This document shows, in pieces, positions 9,055 to 16,717 of a DNA stretch of 32,990 nucleotides. Position 1 is the stretch's first letter. Each line of letters starts with the position of its first letter. The stretch is taken from NCBI GenBank assembly GCA_024644345.1, contig JAHELE010000018.1, forward strand, positions 1-32,990. The letters are read 5' to 3'. The position numbers and the translations under genes were made by a program. The DNA is from Actinomycetes bacterium. Its GTDB lineage: Bacteria; Actinomycetota; Actinomycetes; JAHEKZ01. Below the pieces are notes generated by a model that saw nothing but the letters and a program-made list of their open reading frames with translations, searched no databases and was not told the DNA's origin.

Positions 9055-9744
9055 TCATCCCGCCAGGCGCTGCACCAGCACGTCGATGAAGAGCGGTGAT
9101 TCGGCGAGCGTGCCTGCGCTGAGGAGTCCATGACGGTCAGCGACGTGGGCGACTCGCTCGGCAAGGATTCCCGGCGAGATCTTCAGCGGCAGAACGACTG
9201 CGGGCCGGGTGCGGACTCCGGACGGCACGACCCGTTGGGTGTAGCGCTGTGCGGCGTCCTCGAGGCTCAGTCCGGGCCCCGTTCCCGCTGCCACGACAAC
9301 TGCTCCCGTGCGTGTCTGCTGCCAGCTGGCGGCGAACCGGGCCAGAGCAAGCCTGGCCTCTTCGCGCGTCGAGCCGGCGGTCGCCAAGATCACGGGGTCG
9401 TCGGGCGAGCCGCCCACGTCGTCGACCAGCCAGTCGAGGGTCTCGTAGAGCCACTGGCCGGTGCCGAGAGGTCCAAGATCGTGTACCCGCACGTTGTCGG
9501 GAGCGCTCGACAACAAGCGTGGGACGTCCACCGTCGCGTGGTAGCCGGGAGCCAGCAGCATCCCCAGCGTGCGGACGTCGCCTGACAGCTCGTCGAGGGC
9601 GGTCGGAACAGTGGGGGTGTCGTGCTCGAGAAAGGCCACCGAGCAAGGCAAACCGCGCTCGTCCACCCGGCTCGCGAGGGCGCCCATCACCGCCCGGTGC
9701 CGGGGGTCCGGCGAGCCGTGGGCGATCAAGAGGTGGTGGGTCAT
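9055..9744 (-). CDS. sirB: Sirohydrochlorin chelatase, CbiX/SirB type
   Basis: A 229-aa CbiX-family chelatase with two related halves, expected to insert Fe2+ into sirohydrochlorin as the last step of siroheme synthesis. The first half opens with HHLLIAHGSPDPRH (metal-ligand His9) and carries LLAPGYHATVD; the second half has VILATAGS and VVLPLKISPG. It is the last gene of the sulfur operon, 4 bp after cysG, where siroheme is needed for SirA. An in-frame ATG at 9756 overlapping the cysG stop would add four residues; neither start has a strong ribosome binding site. Cobalt insertion for B12 is the alternative role, but no cobalamin genes are present. Confidence 0.82.
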   Translation of the reverse strand: MTHHLLIAHGSPDPRHRAVMGALASRVDERGLPCSVAFLEHDTPTVPTALDELSGDVRTLGMLLAPGYHATVDVPRLLSSAPDNVRVHDLGPLGTGQWLYETLDWLVDDVGGSPDDPVILATAGSTREEARLALARFAASWQQTRTGAVVVAAGTGPGLSLEDAAQRYTQRVVPSGVRTRPAVVLPLKISPGILAERVAHVADRHGLLSAGTLAESPLFIDVLVQRLAG

Positions 9745-9748
9745 GGGC

Positions 9749-10945
9749 TCAAGCATCACCCATCGCCGCGACCGCACCAACCACGATCACGGCTGGGTTG
9801 CGGACTCCTCGTTCCGCAGCCCGGCCGGCGATGGTGGTGAGGGTGGCCACGGTGACGCGCTGGTCAGGTGTTGTGCCGTTCTCGATCACAGCGACCGGCT
9901 CATCGGCCGGACGACCGTGCACCATCAGCTCGCGGGTGATCTCGGCCAGGCGGCCGAGGCCCATCAGGAACAGGAGCGTTCCATCGAGTGCCGCCAGGGA
10001 GGCGAAGTCGAGCGGACCGTCGTGTCCTGAGATGACGCTGAATCGACTCGTGACCCCCCGCGCTGTCACCGGGATTCCGGCGGCGGCCGGAACGGCGAGA
10101 GCACTCGTGACGCCAGGAACAACGGTCACTGCGACGCCCGCCGCTCGACATGCGGCGGCCTCTTCACTTCCGCGGCCGAGGACGAACGGGTCACCGCCCT
10201 TGAGACGCACGACCCGCCTGCCAGCCAGTGCCCGATCGACGATGAGCGCGTTGATCTCTTCCTGGGTGAGGGTGTGTGCCTGCGGCGCCTTGCCGGCATC
10301 GATCACCTCCACGTCAGGGTCGAGCTGATCGAGCAGCGAACGGGGTGCGAGACGGTCGGTGACCACCACGTCCGCCTCGGCGAGCATCGTGCGACCGCGG
10401 GTGGTGATCAGCCCGGCGTCGCCGGGACCACCTCCGACAAGGGCAACGTGTCCGTTGGTGCTCGTGCGGCGTCGTCTGAGCGGAAGCTGGCCGGTCTCGA
10501 GCTGCACGGCGATGGCGCTACGCAGCCTGGATGCCTTGCTGGGATCTCCATTGGCGTTGACAGCGACAACGACCTCACCGACGCGTGCCACGGCCGGAGT
10601 CCAAGCCCTGCTGGCGTCCGCGTCGTCAGCGCGGACGCACCAGAGCCGGCGTTGGTCGGCGCCGGCGGCTACCGTCTCGTCGACGGTGCGCTCACCCGTC
10701 GCGGTGTGGACGAGCCAGCAGTCGTCGAGGTCGCGCTCGTCGAACTCGCGTAGGTGCAAGGTGATCTCGCCGCGTTCTGCGGCGTCCCAGATGTCCTCGC
10801 AGACAAAGGGTGCAACCACGTGCACCTCGGCGCCGGCGTCCACCACGCCACGCATGCGTCGTGCCGCGACGGGACCGCCACCGACGACGAGAACGCGCCG
10901 GGACGTGAGGTCGAGCAGCAGTGGGTAGCCGGATGCGGGTGTCAT
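9749..10945 (-). CDS. cysG: Siroheme synthase, uroporphyrinogen-III C-methyltransferase with N-terminal dehydrogenase domain
   Basis: A 398-aa two-domain protein. Residues about 1-155 are a precorrin-2 dehydrogenase-like Rossmann domain (RRVLVVGGGPVAARR). Residues about 160-398 are the SAM-dependent uroporphyrinogen-III methyltransferase (ALVGGGPGDAGLIT, RLKGGDPFVLGRG, VVPGVTSALAVPAAAGIP). It makes sirohydrochlorin from uroporphyrinogen III. The N-terminal part is shorter than the roughly 215 residues usual in Escherichia coli CysG, so its own iron insertion may be weak and left to the adjacent SirB; this is an inference. The ATG at 10945 overlaps the cysH stop (ATGA). Confidence 0.9.
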   Translation of the reverse strand: MTPASGYPLLLDLTSRRVLVVGGGPVAARRMRGVVDAGAEVHVVAPFVCEDIWDAAERGEITLHLREFDERDLDDCWLVHTATGERTVDETVAAGADQRRLWCVRADDADASRAWTPAVARVGEVVVAVNANGDPSKASRLRSAIAVQLETGQLPLRRRRTSTNGHVALVGGGPGDAGLITTRGRTMLAEADVVVTDRLAPRSLLDQLDPDVEVIDAGKAPQAHTLTQEEINALIVDRALAGRRVVRLKGGDPFVLGRGSEEAAACRAAGVAVTVVPGVTSALAVPAAAGIPVTARGVTSRFSVISGHDGPLDFASLAALDGTLLFLMGLGRLAEITRELMVHGRPADEPVAVIENGTTPDQRVTVATLTTIAGRAAERGVRNPAVIVVGAVAAMGDA

Positions 10946-11697
10946 ACGTGGATGCCGCACTCGTTCTTGTCGGCGTCGGCCCAACGACCCGCTCGCGCGC
11001 TCTCACCGGCGCGCACGGGGCGAGTGCAGGGTGCACAGCCGATCGAGGCGAAGCCGAGCTGACGCAGGGGGTTGACGAGGACGCCGTAGCGTGTGGCATA
11101 GGCATCGACCTCCGCGTTCGACCAGCGGGCGATCGGGTTCACCTTCACCATGCCGCGCTTGGCGTCCCACTGCACCACGGGGGTCCCGACCCGAGCAGCC
11201 GTCTCGTCCCCTCGGATACCCGAGACCCACGCCTGGAAGGGGGCAAGAACGCGATCCAGGGGCGCAACCTTGCGGATCTGGCAGCACCGGTCGGGATCAC
11301 GTGCCCACAGGGCACGACCGAGCTGCTTCTCCTGGTCGTCGACGGTCAGGTCTGGGACGGCGTTGATGACCTCGATGTCCAGCGTGGCAGCCAGCGCATC
11401 ACGGGTGCCGAGGGTCTCGGCGAAGTGCAGGCCGGTGTCGAGAAAGGCCACCTTGACGCCGCGACGTGTGCGTGAGGCCAGGTGCGCCACGACACCGTCG
11501 GCCATCGACGACGCGACCACCATGCGTTCGCTGAACGTGAGTACGGCCCAGGTCAGCACATCGATGGCTCTGGCGTCGGCCAGTCGGCGGCCGGCGTCCT
11601 CGGCGATCAGCTCGAGCTCGGCCCTGCCCAGGGTGCGGGCATCTGAGACGGTGACGCCGTACCGGGCGTGCAGCGCTGCCTCGGGCGTGACGGTCAT
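10942..11697 (-). CDS. cysH: Phosphoadenylyl/adenylyl-sulfate reductase with iron-sulfur cysteines
   Basis: A 251-aa thiol-dependent reductase that turns activated sulfate (APS or PAPS) into sulfite. It carries the adenylyl-sulfate (APS) signature: paired C138-C139 in DRCCQIRK and C221/C224 in IGCAPCTRP, which bind a [4Fe-4S] cluster. The catalytic Cys is C247 in ECGIHV at the very C-terminus. SSMADGVVAHL and WVSGIRGDE also fit. The cluster cysteines favour APS over PAPS as substrate. The start is the ATG at 11697, overlapping the stop of the small four-Cys gene; a longer reading upstream would run through that gene in another frame. Confidence 0.92.
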   Translation of the reverse strand: MTVTPEAALHARYGVTVSDARTLGRAELELIAEDAGRRLADARAIDVLTWAVLTFSERMVVASSMADGVVAHLASRTRRGVKVAFLDTGLHFAETLGTRDALAATLDIEVINAVPDLTVDDQEKQLGRALWARDPDRCCQIRKVAPLDRVLAPFQAWVSGIRGDETAARVGTPVVQWDAKRGMVKVNPIARWSNAEVDAYATRYGVLVNPLRQLGFASIGCAPCTRPVRAGESARAGRWADADKNECGIHV

Positions 11698-11849
11698 CGG
11701 TCGACGCCCGCGACGCCGACGAATCCGAGCGTGAAGACGCGCAGGCAGCCGCGGCACTCCCAGTCGAAACGCGCCTCCTCGGCAGGGCGCAGGTCCTGGT
11801 CGGCGCAGTACGGGCAGTAGTGCGGCGCCATCCTTGCGTTCGTGCTCAT
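11694..11849 (-). CDS. Small four-cysteine protein between sirA and cysH (CysX-like by position)
   Basis: A 51-aa protein with two CxxC knuckles, CPYC (C12, C15) and CRGC (C32, C35), 16 residues apart. This resembles a zinc ribbon or rubredoxin-like metal site. It overlaps sirA by 4 nt upstream and cysH by 4 nt downstream (ATGA at both ends), so it is surely translated as part of the operon. In Corynebacterium glutamicum the small ferredoxin-like gene cysX lies in the same slot between cysI and cysH; equivalence here is by position and size, not proven. An electron carrier or metal-binding accessory for sulfite reduction is the best guess. Confidence 0.75.
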   Translation of the reverse strand: MSTNARMAPHYCPYCADQDLRPAEEARFDWECRGCLRVFTLGFVGVAGVDR

Positions 11850-13558
11850 GCGAGGTCCGCCTCATCGGCTCGGTGTGCCCACTCGGCGAATGACTCGCCC
11901 TCGGAGCGTTGCTCGGTGAAGCGGGTCGCCACCCGCTCGACGAAGAGTGGCAGCTCGGTACTGGTCACCTTCAGACCACGCGGCTTTCGTCCGAGCGATG
12001 CGTCGGGGCCGAGCGCACCTCCGAGATGCACCTGGAATCCCTCGACGGAGTTGCCCTGCGCATCGCGGACGATGGAGCCCTTGAGCCCGATGTCTGCCAC
12101 CTGGATGCGCGCACACGAGTTGGGGCACCCGTTGACGTGGATCGAGAGAGGGGAGTCGAAGGCGGGGAGCGCATGTTCGAGGTGGCCGATGGCGGTCGCT
12201 GCAACGGCCTTGGTCTCGACGATGGCCAGCTTGCAGAACTCGATGCCCGTGCACGCCATCGAGCCGCGGCGGAACTCACTGGGCCCGGGGTCCAGTCCCA
12301 GTGCGGCCAGCCCAGCGCTGAGCGTGGCCACCCGGTCCTCGGCGACGTCGAGAACGATCAGCTTCTGCTGTGCCGTGAGACGCAGCTGGTCACTGTCGGC
12401 GGCTTGCATGAGGTCGGCCACCGCGGCCAACGTCGTCCCGCTGACGCGTCCCACCGTTGGTGCGACGCCCACGTAGTAGCGCCCGTCGCGCTGCTGGTGG
12501 ACGCCGACGTGGTCACGGCGGGTCGGTGGTTCCTCTGGCGCCGGACCGTCGGTGAGCCGCCGGTGCAGGTACTCGGTCTCGAGCACCCGTCGGAAGGTGT
12601 CGACGCCCCAGTCCGCGAGCAGGAACTTCAGCCGTGCCCGGTGGCGAAGCCGTCGGTAGCCGTAGTCGCGGAAGATCTGCACGATGCCGTGCCACACGTC
12701 GGGTATCTCGTCGAGCGTCACGAAGACCCCGAGGCGCTGTGCGAACATCGGGTTGGTTGACAGGCCACCGCCGACAAAGACGTCGAAGCCGGCACCTCGG
12801 TCTGGGTGCCGCACACCGACGAACGAGAGGTCGTTGACCTCGTGTGCGACATCCTGATGCGGTGATCCCGAGATCGCCGTCTTGAACTTTCTCGGCAGGT
12901 TCGACAGCGAGGGGTCGCCGACATATCGCTGCACGATGGCCTCGATGGCAGGCGTGCCGTCGATGATTTCGTCGGCCGCCACACCAGCCACGGGTGAACC
13001 CAGGATCACGCGGGGAGTGTCGCCGCAGGCTTCGGCGGTCGTGAGACCCACCGCTTCGAGCGACTCCCAGATGTGCGGCACGTCCTCGATCCGGATCCAG
13101 TGCAGCTGGATGTTCTGACGGTCGGTGATGTCGGCGGTGTCGCGTCCGTACCGCGTCGAGATGTCGGCGAGCGTGCGCAGCTGCAACGCGTTGAGCCGCC
13201 CGCCGTCGCTGCGGACCCGCAACATGAAGTATTCGTCCGACAGCTCGTGCGGCTCCAGGGTGGCAGTGCGCCCACCTTCGATCCCAGGGCGTCGTTGGGT
13301 GTACAGCCCCCACCAGCGGAAACGGCCGTTGAGGTCGGTGGGGTCGATGGAGGCGAACCCCGACCTCGCGTAGATGGTCTCGATCCGGGACCGGACGTTG
13401 AGCCCGTCGTCATCGGCCTTGGTGCGTTCGTTGGCGTTCAGTGGCTCGCGGAACCCCAGCGCCCACTGGCCCTGGCCGCGTGTGCGCTGTGCCTGGGTGG
13501 GCCGGCTCGGGGCACCGACATCGGTCGTGCGAGCGGCGTCGTAGGTGTTGGTGGTCAT
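11846..13558 (-). CDS. sirA: Ferredoxin-dependent sulfite reductase (siroheme, [4Fe-4S])
   Basis: A 570-aa assimilatory reductase taking six electrons from ferredoxin to turn sulfite into sulfide. The cluster and siroheme ligands are C436 and C442 in ACTGIEFCKLA and C478 and C482 in NGCPNSCA (Cx5C, Cx3C). Two nitrite/sulfite-reductase half-domains are seen (about 50-330 and 340-550). Tyr86 in GLYTQR and Cys178 in AEACGDTPR are 92 residues apart, exactly the spacing of the cross-linked Tyr69-Cys161 pair in the M. tuberculosis enzyme. This favours sulfite over nitrite reductase, as does the cysH/siroheme context. The ATG at 13558 has AGGA about nine bases upstream and is preceded by a leader peptide and stem-loop. 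Confidence 0.92.
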   Translation of the reverse strand: MTTNTYDAARTTDVGAPSRPTQAQRTRGQGQWALGFREPLNANERTKADDDGLNVRSRIETIYARSGFASIDPTDLNGRFRWWGLYTQRRPGIEGGRTATLEPHELSDEYFMLRVRSDGGRLNALQLRTLADISTRYGRDTADITDRQNIQLHWIRIEDVPHIWESLEAVGLTTAEACGDTPRVILGSPVAGVAADEIIDGTPAIEAIVQRYVGDPSLSNLPRKFKTAISGSPHQDVAHEVNDLSFVGVRHPDRGAGFDVFVGGGLSTNPMFAQRLGVFVTLDEIPDVWHGIVQIFRDYGYRRLRHRARLKFLLADWGVDTFRRVLETEYLHRRLTDGPAPEEPPTRRDHVGVHQQRDGRYYVGVAPTVGRVSGTTLAAVADLMQAADSDQLRLTAQQKLIVLDVAEDRVATLSAGLAALGLDPGPSEFRRGSMACTGIEFCKLAIVETKAVAATAIGHLEHALPAFDSPLSIHVNGCPNSCARIQVADIGLKGSIVRDAQGNSVEGFQVHLGGALGPDASLGRKPRGLKVTSTELPLFVERVATRFTEQRSEGESFAEWAHRADEADLA

Positions 13559-13579
13559 GGTGGACGTCCTGACGAACGG

Positions 13580-13626
13580 GGCGCACGCACTCGGGCCGTC
13601 GAAACGGCGGTCCGCGCTCGCGCACC
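13580..13626 (-). promoter_or_regulatory. Long stem-loop between leader peptide and sirA
   Basis: On the minus-strand transcript, the 15-nt arm at 13626-13612 pairs with 13594-13580 at 13 of 15 positions (including three G-U). Inside it is a perfect 5-bp stem (GCCGT/ACGGC) capped by UUCG at 13603-13600. It starts 20 nt after the leader stop and ends about 20 nt before the sirA start. No U-run follows, so it is not a classic intrinsic terminator; an attenuator or translational switch is more likely. Confidence 0.55.
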
Positions 13627-13646
13627 TGGTGGGGGAGGGACAGGCA

Positions 13647-13712
13647 CTAGAGGGAGCGCAGACAACGCCCGGTGCCGCCGATCCGCATCAGGTCGACGTG
13701 GAGCCGGCTCAC
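13647..13712 (-). CDS. Leader peptide upstream of the sulfite reductase operon
   Basis: A 21-aa peptide, formyl-Met then SRLHVDLMRIGGTGRCLRSL. It has the (R)LHVDL-R----RCL pattern of the actinobacterial putative leader peptides found ahead of sulfur-assimilation genes, with a Cys codon near the end. I chose the GTG at 13712 because GGAG lies about eight bases upstream; an in-frame ATG at 13760 (37 aa) has no ribosome binding site. It lies 88 nt before sirA, with the stem-loop in between. Ribosome stalling at the Cys codon when cysteine is short is the expected mechanism, by analogy. Confidence 0.7.
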   Translation of the reverse strand: MSRLHVDLMRIGGTGRCLRSL

Positions 13713-13780
13713 CAGAGCGGTCTCCAGGTCGGCCCTGCGGAGGCCGGAGGCAGCGGACATCGGGACAGCATGCCACAGGC

Positions 13781-13815
13781 GTCTCACTATGTGGCGTTTG
13801 TCTCAAATAGCGAGA
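13781..13815. promoter_or_regulatory. Candidate operator between sirA leader and DUF2252 gene
   Basis: In the intergenic region between the divergent transcripts, TCTCACTAT (13782-13790) and ATAGCGAGA (13807-13815) form an inverted repeat with 8 of 9 matches. GTCTCA also occurs as a direct repeat at 13781 and 13800, 19 bp apart (about two helical turns). Such symmetry fits a dimeric repressor site controlling the sulfur operon, but the regulator is not identified. Confidence 0.35.
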
Positions 13816-13924
13816 ATACCGGTTTGGCCCCTGCCACGGTGCGGGCCAGGCATCATCATCAGGGGACCCGGTGGACCTGCCCGGGACGATCGATATCGGT
13901 CGCGCCGCGACCTTGGGAGGGCAC

Positions 13925-15274
13925 ATGACCCGGTTCGCCAGTACTGCTGAGCAGGTCGAAGGTGGAAGGGCCGCGCGTCAGTCGATGCCCCGCAAAGACC
14001 TGGCCGAGCACGTGGCTGGTGACGATCGACCCGACCCCGTTGAGCTGCTGTACGCATCAGATGCGGGGCGTGATGTCGAGCTGTTGCCGTTGAAGTACGA
14101 ACGGATGGCGGTGTCGCCGTTCACGTTCTACCGTGGCTTTGCCGCGATGCATGCCTACGACCTGGGCCAGGGGCAGCACACGGGCCTCACGGTGCAGCTG
14201 TGTGGAGACATGCACCTGTCGAACTTTGGTGTGTACGCGTCACCTGAGCGCAACCTGGTCTTCGACGTCAACGACTTCGACGAGACACTCCCCGGACCGT
14301 TCGAGTGGGACCTCAAACGGCTGGTCACGTCGTTCGAGGTGATGGGACGCACACGCGGCTTCTCGGCATCGGTCACGGCGGCTGCCGTGCGCCAGGTGGC
14401 CGAGGCCTATCGCGTCCGGATGGGCGAGCTCGCCGAGATGAACCACGTATCGGTCTGGTACGACCGCATGGACCAGGGGACGTTGGAGACGATGGCGGCC
14501 TCGTTCGACCCCAAGCGGGGACGAAAGACCATCGACGCCCGTCTGGCAAAGGCGAGGGGCAAGACCCATGCCCGGGCGGCAGCGAAGCTGACCGAGGTGG
14601 TGGATGGTCGGCGTCGGTTCCGGTCCGAGCCGCCCTTGCTCACGCCGATCGACTACTCCCATGATGAGGCCAAGACGGTCACCGCCGTGTTTGACCGCTA
14701 CCGGTCGACCCTGTCGGCCGATCGCGACCACCTGTTGTCGCGCTACCAAGTGATCGGCCTGGCCCGCAAGGTCGTGGGGGTGGGCAGTGTGGGAACCCGG
14801 TGCTGGGTCCTGCTGCTGGAAGGACGTACGCCGGAAGACCTCCTGGTCGTGCAGGCGAAGGAGGCGGGTCCTTCAGTGCTCGAGCCGTATCTGCGCAAGA
14901 GCGTGTACCGCCACCCGGGGCGCCGTGTTGTGGAGGGACAACGGCTCACGCAAGCGGCCAGCGACATCTTCCTGGGGTGGGCCAATGGCGTCGACCAGTC
15001 GCGGCACTACTACGTGCGTCAGCTGCACGACATGAAGGGAAGCGCCGATCCTGACAAGATGCCGGCGACGAATATGCGTCCGTATGCCGAGCTGTGTGGT
15101 CAGAGCCTGGCCCGTGCCCACGCTCGAGCGGGCGGAGCGACGATGATCTCTACCTACGTGGGCTCGAGCGACAAGGTCGACCGTGCGCTGGCGGAGTATG
15201 CAGTGGCGTACGCAGACCAGAACGAAAGTGACTTTGCCGCATTCGTGGCCGATCGGGCCGCCGCTGCTACGTAG
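13925..15274 (+). CDS. DUF2252 family protein
   Basis: A 449-aa protein of the uncharacterised DUF2252 family. It has CGDMHLSNFG (D95, H97) followed about 20 residues later by FDVNDFDET and EWDLKRL. This is arranged like the catalytic HxDxxxxN and metal-binding D motifs of aminoglycoside-kinase-fold enzymes, so a small-molecule kinase-like fold is inferred. No signal peptide or membrane segment is seen. The ATG at 13925 has GGGAGG six bases upstream; an earlier GTG at 13871 lacks one. It ends 11 bp from the convergent DUF1348 gene. Confidence 0.82.
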   Translation: MTRFASTAEQVEGGRAARQSMPRKDLAEHVAGDDRPDPVELLYASDAGRDVELLPLKYERMAVSPFTFYRGFAAMHAYDLGQGQHTGLTVQLCGDMHLSNFGVYASPERNLVFDVNDFDETLPGPFEWDLKRLVTSFEVMGRTRGFSASVTAAAVRQVAEAYRVRMGELAEMNHVSVWYDRMDQGTLETMAASFDPKRGRKTIDARLAKARGKTHARAAAKLTEVVDGRRRFRSEPPLLTPIDYSHDEAKTVTAVFDRYRSTLSADRDHLLSRYQVIGLARKVVGVGSVGTRCWVLLLEGRTPEDLLVVQAKEAGPSVLEPYLRKSVYRHPGRRVVEGQRLTQAASDIFLGWANGVDQSRHYYVRQLHDMKGSADPDKMPATNMRPYAELCGQSLARAHARAGGATMISTYVGSSDKVDRALAEYAVAYADQNESDFAAFVADRAAAAT

Positions 15275-15285
15275 GCGCCGCCTGG

Positions 15286-15753
15286 TTAGAGCCTGAGGTC
15301 GGAGAGCCCAGGGTGGTCATCAGGGCGGCGTCCGAGGGGCCAGCGGAACTGCCGCTCGTCCTCGGTGATCGTCAGGTCGTTAATACTGGCAAAACGTCGC
15401 CGCATCAGGCCCGAACCCGTGAACTCCCAGTTCTCGTTGCCGTAGCTGCGGAACCACTGATCGGTGTGGTCGTGCCACTCGTATGCGAAGCGCACGGCGA
15501 TGCGGTTGTCGGTGAAGGACCACAGCTCTTTGATCAGTCGGTAGTCGAGTTCGGTGGCCCACTTGCGGGTGAGGAAGGCGTGCACCTGATCGCGGCCGAT
15601 GGGAAACTCCGCACGGTTTCGCCAGGTGGTGTCCGGCGTGTACACCTGCACGACGCGGTCGGGGTCACGGGAGTTCCAGGCATCCTCAGCCATCCGCACC
15701 TTCTGGGAGGCCGTCTCAGCCGTGAAGGGTGGCAGTGGGGGCTTGGACTCCAT
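15286..15753 (-). CDS. DUF1348 / NTF2-like (SnoaL-fold) protein
   Basis: A 155-aa protein of the DUF1348 family with the small alpha+beta cone fold of NTF2-like proteins. Typical parts are [17 protein letters not shown] near the N-terminus, [12 protein letters not shown], and RFAYEWHD followed by [12 protein letters not shown]. No enzyme activity is established for the family. The ATG at 15753 has GGGAG five bases upstream. It stands alone, convergent with the DUF2252 gene; the region upstream leads into the repeat array. Confidence 0.82.
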   Translation of the reverse strand: MESKPPLPPFTAETASQKVRMAEDAWNSRDPDRVVQVYTPDTTWRNRAEFPIGRDQVHAFLTRKWATELDYRLIKELWSFTDNRIAVRFAYEWHDHTDQWFRSYGNENWEFTGSGLMRRRFASINDLTITEDERQFRWPLGRRPDDHPGLSDLRL

Positions 15754-15937
15754 AGTGACTCCCTCGCGATGACGTGACCCCGGTCGAGCGTCGATCGGAT
15801 CCTCGCAGTCTGCCGTTCGTCAACCATCGGTGACAGCGACACCCACGTGATCTTTGTGGAGCTGAAGGAGGCCGGGGCCGCTGGCCACGACGCCAGCCCG
15901 GTGGGACCGAGTCTTGGTGCCTGAATCAGACCACTGA
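15754..15937. other. Non-coding spacer before the repeat array
   Basis: No supported gene. It holds the ribosome binding site and presumably the promoter of the minus-strand DUF1348 gene. Short open stretches occur on both strands but none has a start with a good ribosome binding site or a recognisable product. Confidence 0.4.
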
Positions 15938-16094
15938 GATCCACCCAGATTCCCGAAGCGATCTAGTCATTCCGAGTCGGCGCCAATGGTGTACCTCCAC
16001 CCTTCATGTCACCCGTTCGGCAGCGGAACGTTCACGCTGCGCTGTCGATGTTCAGGTGCGGGGCCGTCGGAGTCTCGCTCCTGGGAGGTGACAG

Positions 16095-16199
16095 ATGAAG
16101 AACGTCAAAGCAAGGGTCGTCGTCTCGGTGCTGGGTAGCACCGCGAGCGTCTTCGCTCTGGTATCGGTGGTTGGTGCCGGTACCAAGTGGCAGCAGTAG
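16095..16199 (+). CDS. Small hydrophobic peptide A1 (34 aa) of the repeat array
   Basis: A 34-aa peptide: polar start MKNVKAR, one hydrophobic segment (residues about 8-29, with small-residue motif VLGSTAS and VVGAG) and a cationic aromatic end TKWQQ. A single membrane span is predicted by eye. The ATG has a strong GGGAGGTG ribosome binding site seven bases upstream that is conserved in all three units. It ends two residues earlier than A2 and A3 through a 6-nt in-frame difference. Function unknown; it could be a type I toxin-like membrane peptide, a leaderless bacteriocin-like peptide or a small membrane protein. Confidence 0.72.
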   Translation: MKNVKARVVVSVLGSTASVFALVSVVGAGTKWQQ

Positions 16200-16207
16200 G
16201 GGGCGAC

Positions 16208-16312
16208 ATGAAAGACATCAAGGCACAGGTGATCGTCTCGGTGCTCGGTAGCGCCGCCACGGTCATCACGCTGGCATCGGTCGTGGGTGCTGGAAAGAAG
16301 TGGGCACACTAA
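16208..16312 (+). CDS. Small hydrophobic peptide B1 (34 aa) of the repeat array
   Basis: A 34-aa peptide homologous to A: MKDIKAQ, hydrophobic residues about 8-29 (VLGSAAT, SVVGAG), end KKWAH. Its AGGGGGC ribosome binding site overlaps the stop of A1, with 8 nt between the genes, so A and B are probably co-translated. It differs from B2/B3 by K2E and D3N only, while about six codon differences are synonymous, which points to selection on the peptide. Confidence 0.72.
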   Translation: MKDIKAQVIVSVLGSAATVITLASVVGAGKKWAH

Positions 16313-16327
16313 GTCTCACCAGCTGTA

Positions 16328-16369
16328 GCGTTCGCGTCAGTCTCGGCCCAACGGGACTGGCGCGAACGC
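16328..16369 (+). terminator. 18-bp hairpin after peptide pair 1
   Basis: GCGTTCGCGTCAGTCTCG pairs with CGGGACTGGCGCGAACGC over all 18 positions (two G-U), with a 6-nt loop GCCCAA. No T-run follows. It sits 15 bp after gene B1 and recurs after B2 and B3. It is probably a terminator, possibly acting in both directions, or a stabilising mRNA 3' end. Confidence 0.65.
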
Positions 16370-16598
16370 ATGTGTGGGCCCTGCTGCGAACAGGTGCCGC
16401 ACCCTTCCGAGCCTCCCGGGATCGCGTCAGGTCAGCAACCATTGATCCAGATTCCCCGGGCAATCTAGTCATTTCGAGTCGGCGCCATCGGGGGGACATC
16501 TGCCCTGTATGTCACCCGTTCGGCAGCGGAACGTTCACGCTGCGCTGTCGATGATTGATGTGCGAGGCCGTCGGAGTCTCGGTCCTGGGAGGTGACAG

Positions 16599-16709
16599 AT
16601 GAAGAACGTCAAAGCACAGGTGGTCGTCTCGGTGCTGGGAAGCGCCGCGAGCGTCTTCGCTTTGGTGTCGGTGGTTGGTGCCGGTACCAAGTGGCAGCTC
16701 GGGCTGTAG
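16599..16709 (+). CDS. Small hydrophobic peptide A2 (36 aa) of the repeat array
   Basis: A 36-aa peptide: MKNVKAQ, hydrophobic residues 8-29 including VLGSAAS and SVVGAG, end TKWQLGL. It is identical to A3 and differs from A1 at residues 7 and 16 and in the tail. A2 and B2 share 24 of their first 32 residues, so A and B arose by duplication. Ribosome binding site GGGAGGTG. Longer frames that run through this gene in other phases are artefacts of the repeat. Confidence 0.72.
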   Translation: MKNVKAQVVVSVLGSAASVFALVSVVGAGTKWQLGL

Positions 16710-16717
16710 GGGGCGAC

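Larger units (their letters stand above)
15938..16380 (+). repeat. Long direct repeat, unit 1 of 3 (paired-peptide array)
   Basis: The unit begins with GATCCA--AGATTCCC, then AGTCATTCCGAGTCGGCGCCA, TGTCACCCGTTCGGCAGCGG, the leader GGAGTCTCG-TCCTGGGAGG, gene A, gene B and a long hairpin. The same order recurs in units 2 and 3. Gene A starts are 504 and 531 bp apart. Unit 1 is the most diverged in the coding part, with mostly synonymous changes. Confidence 0.85.
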
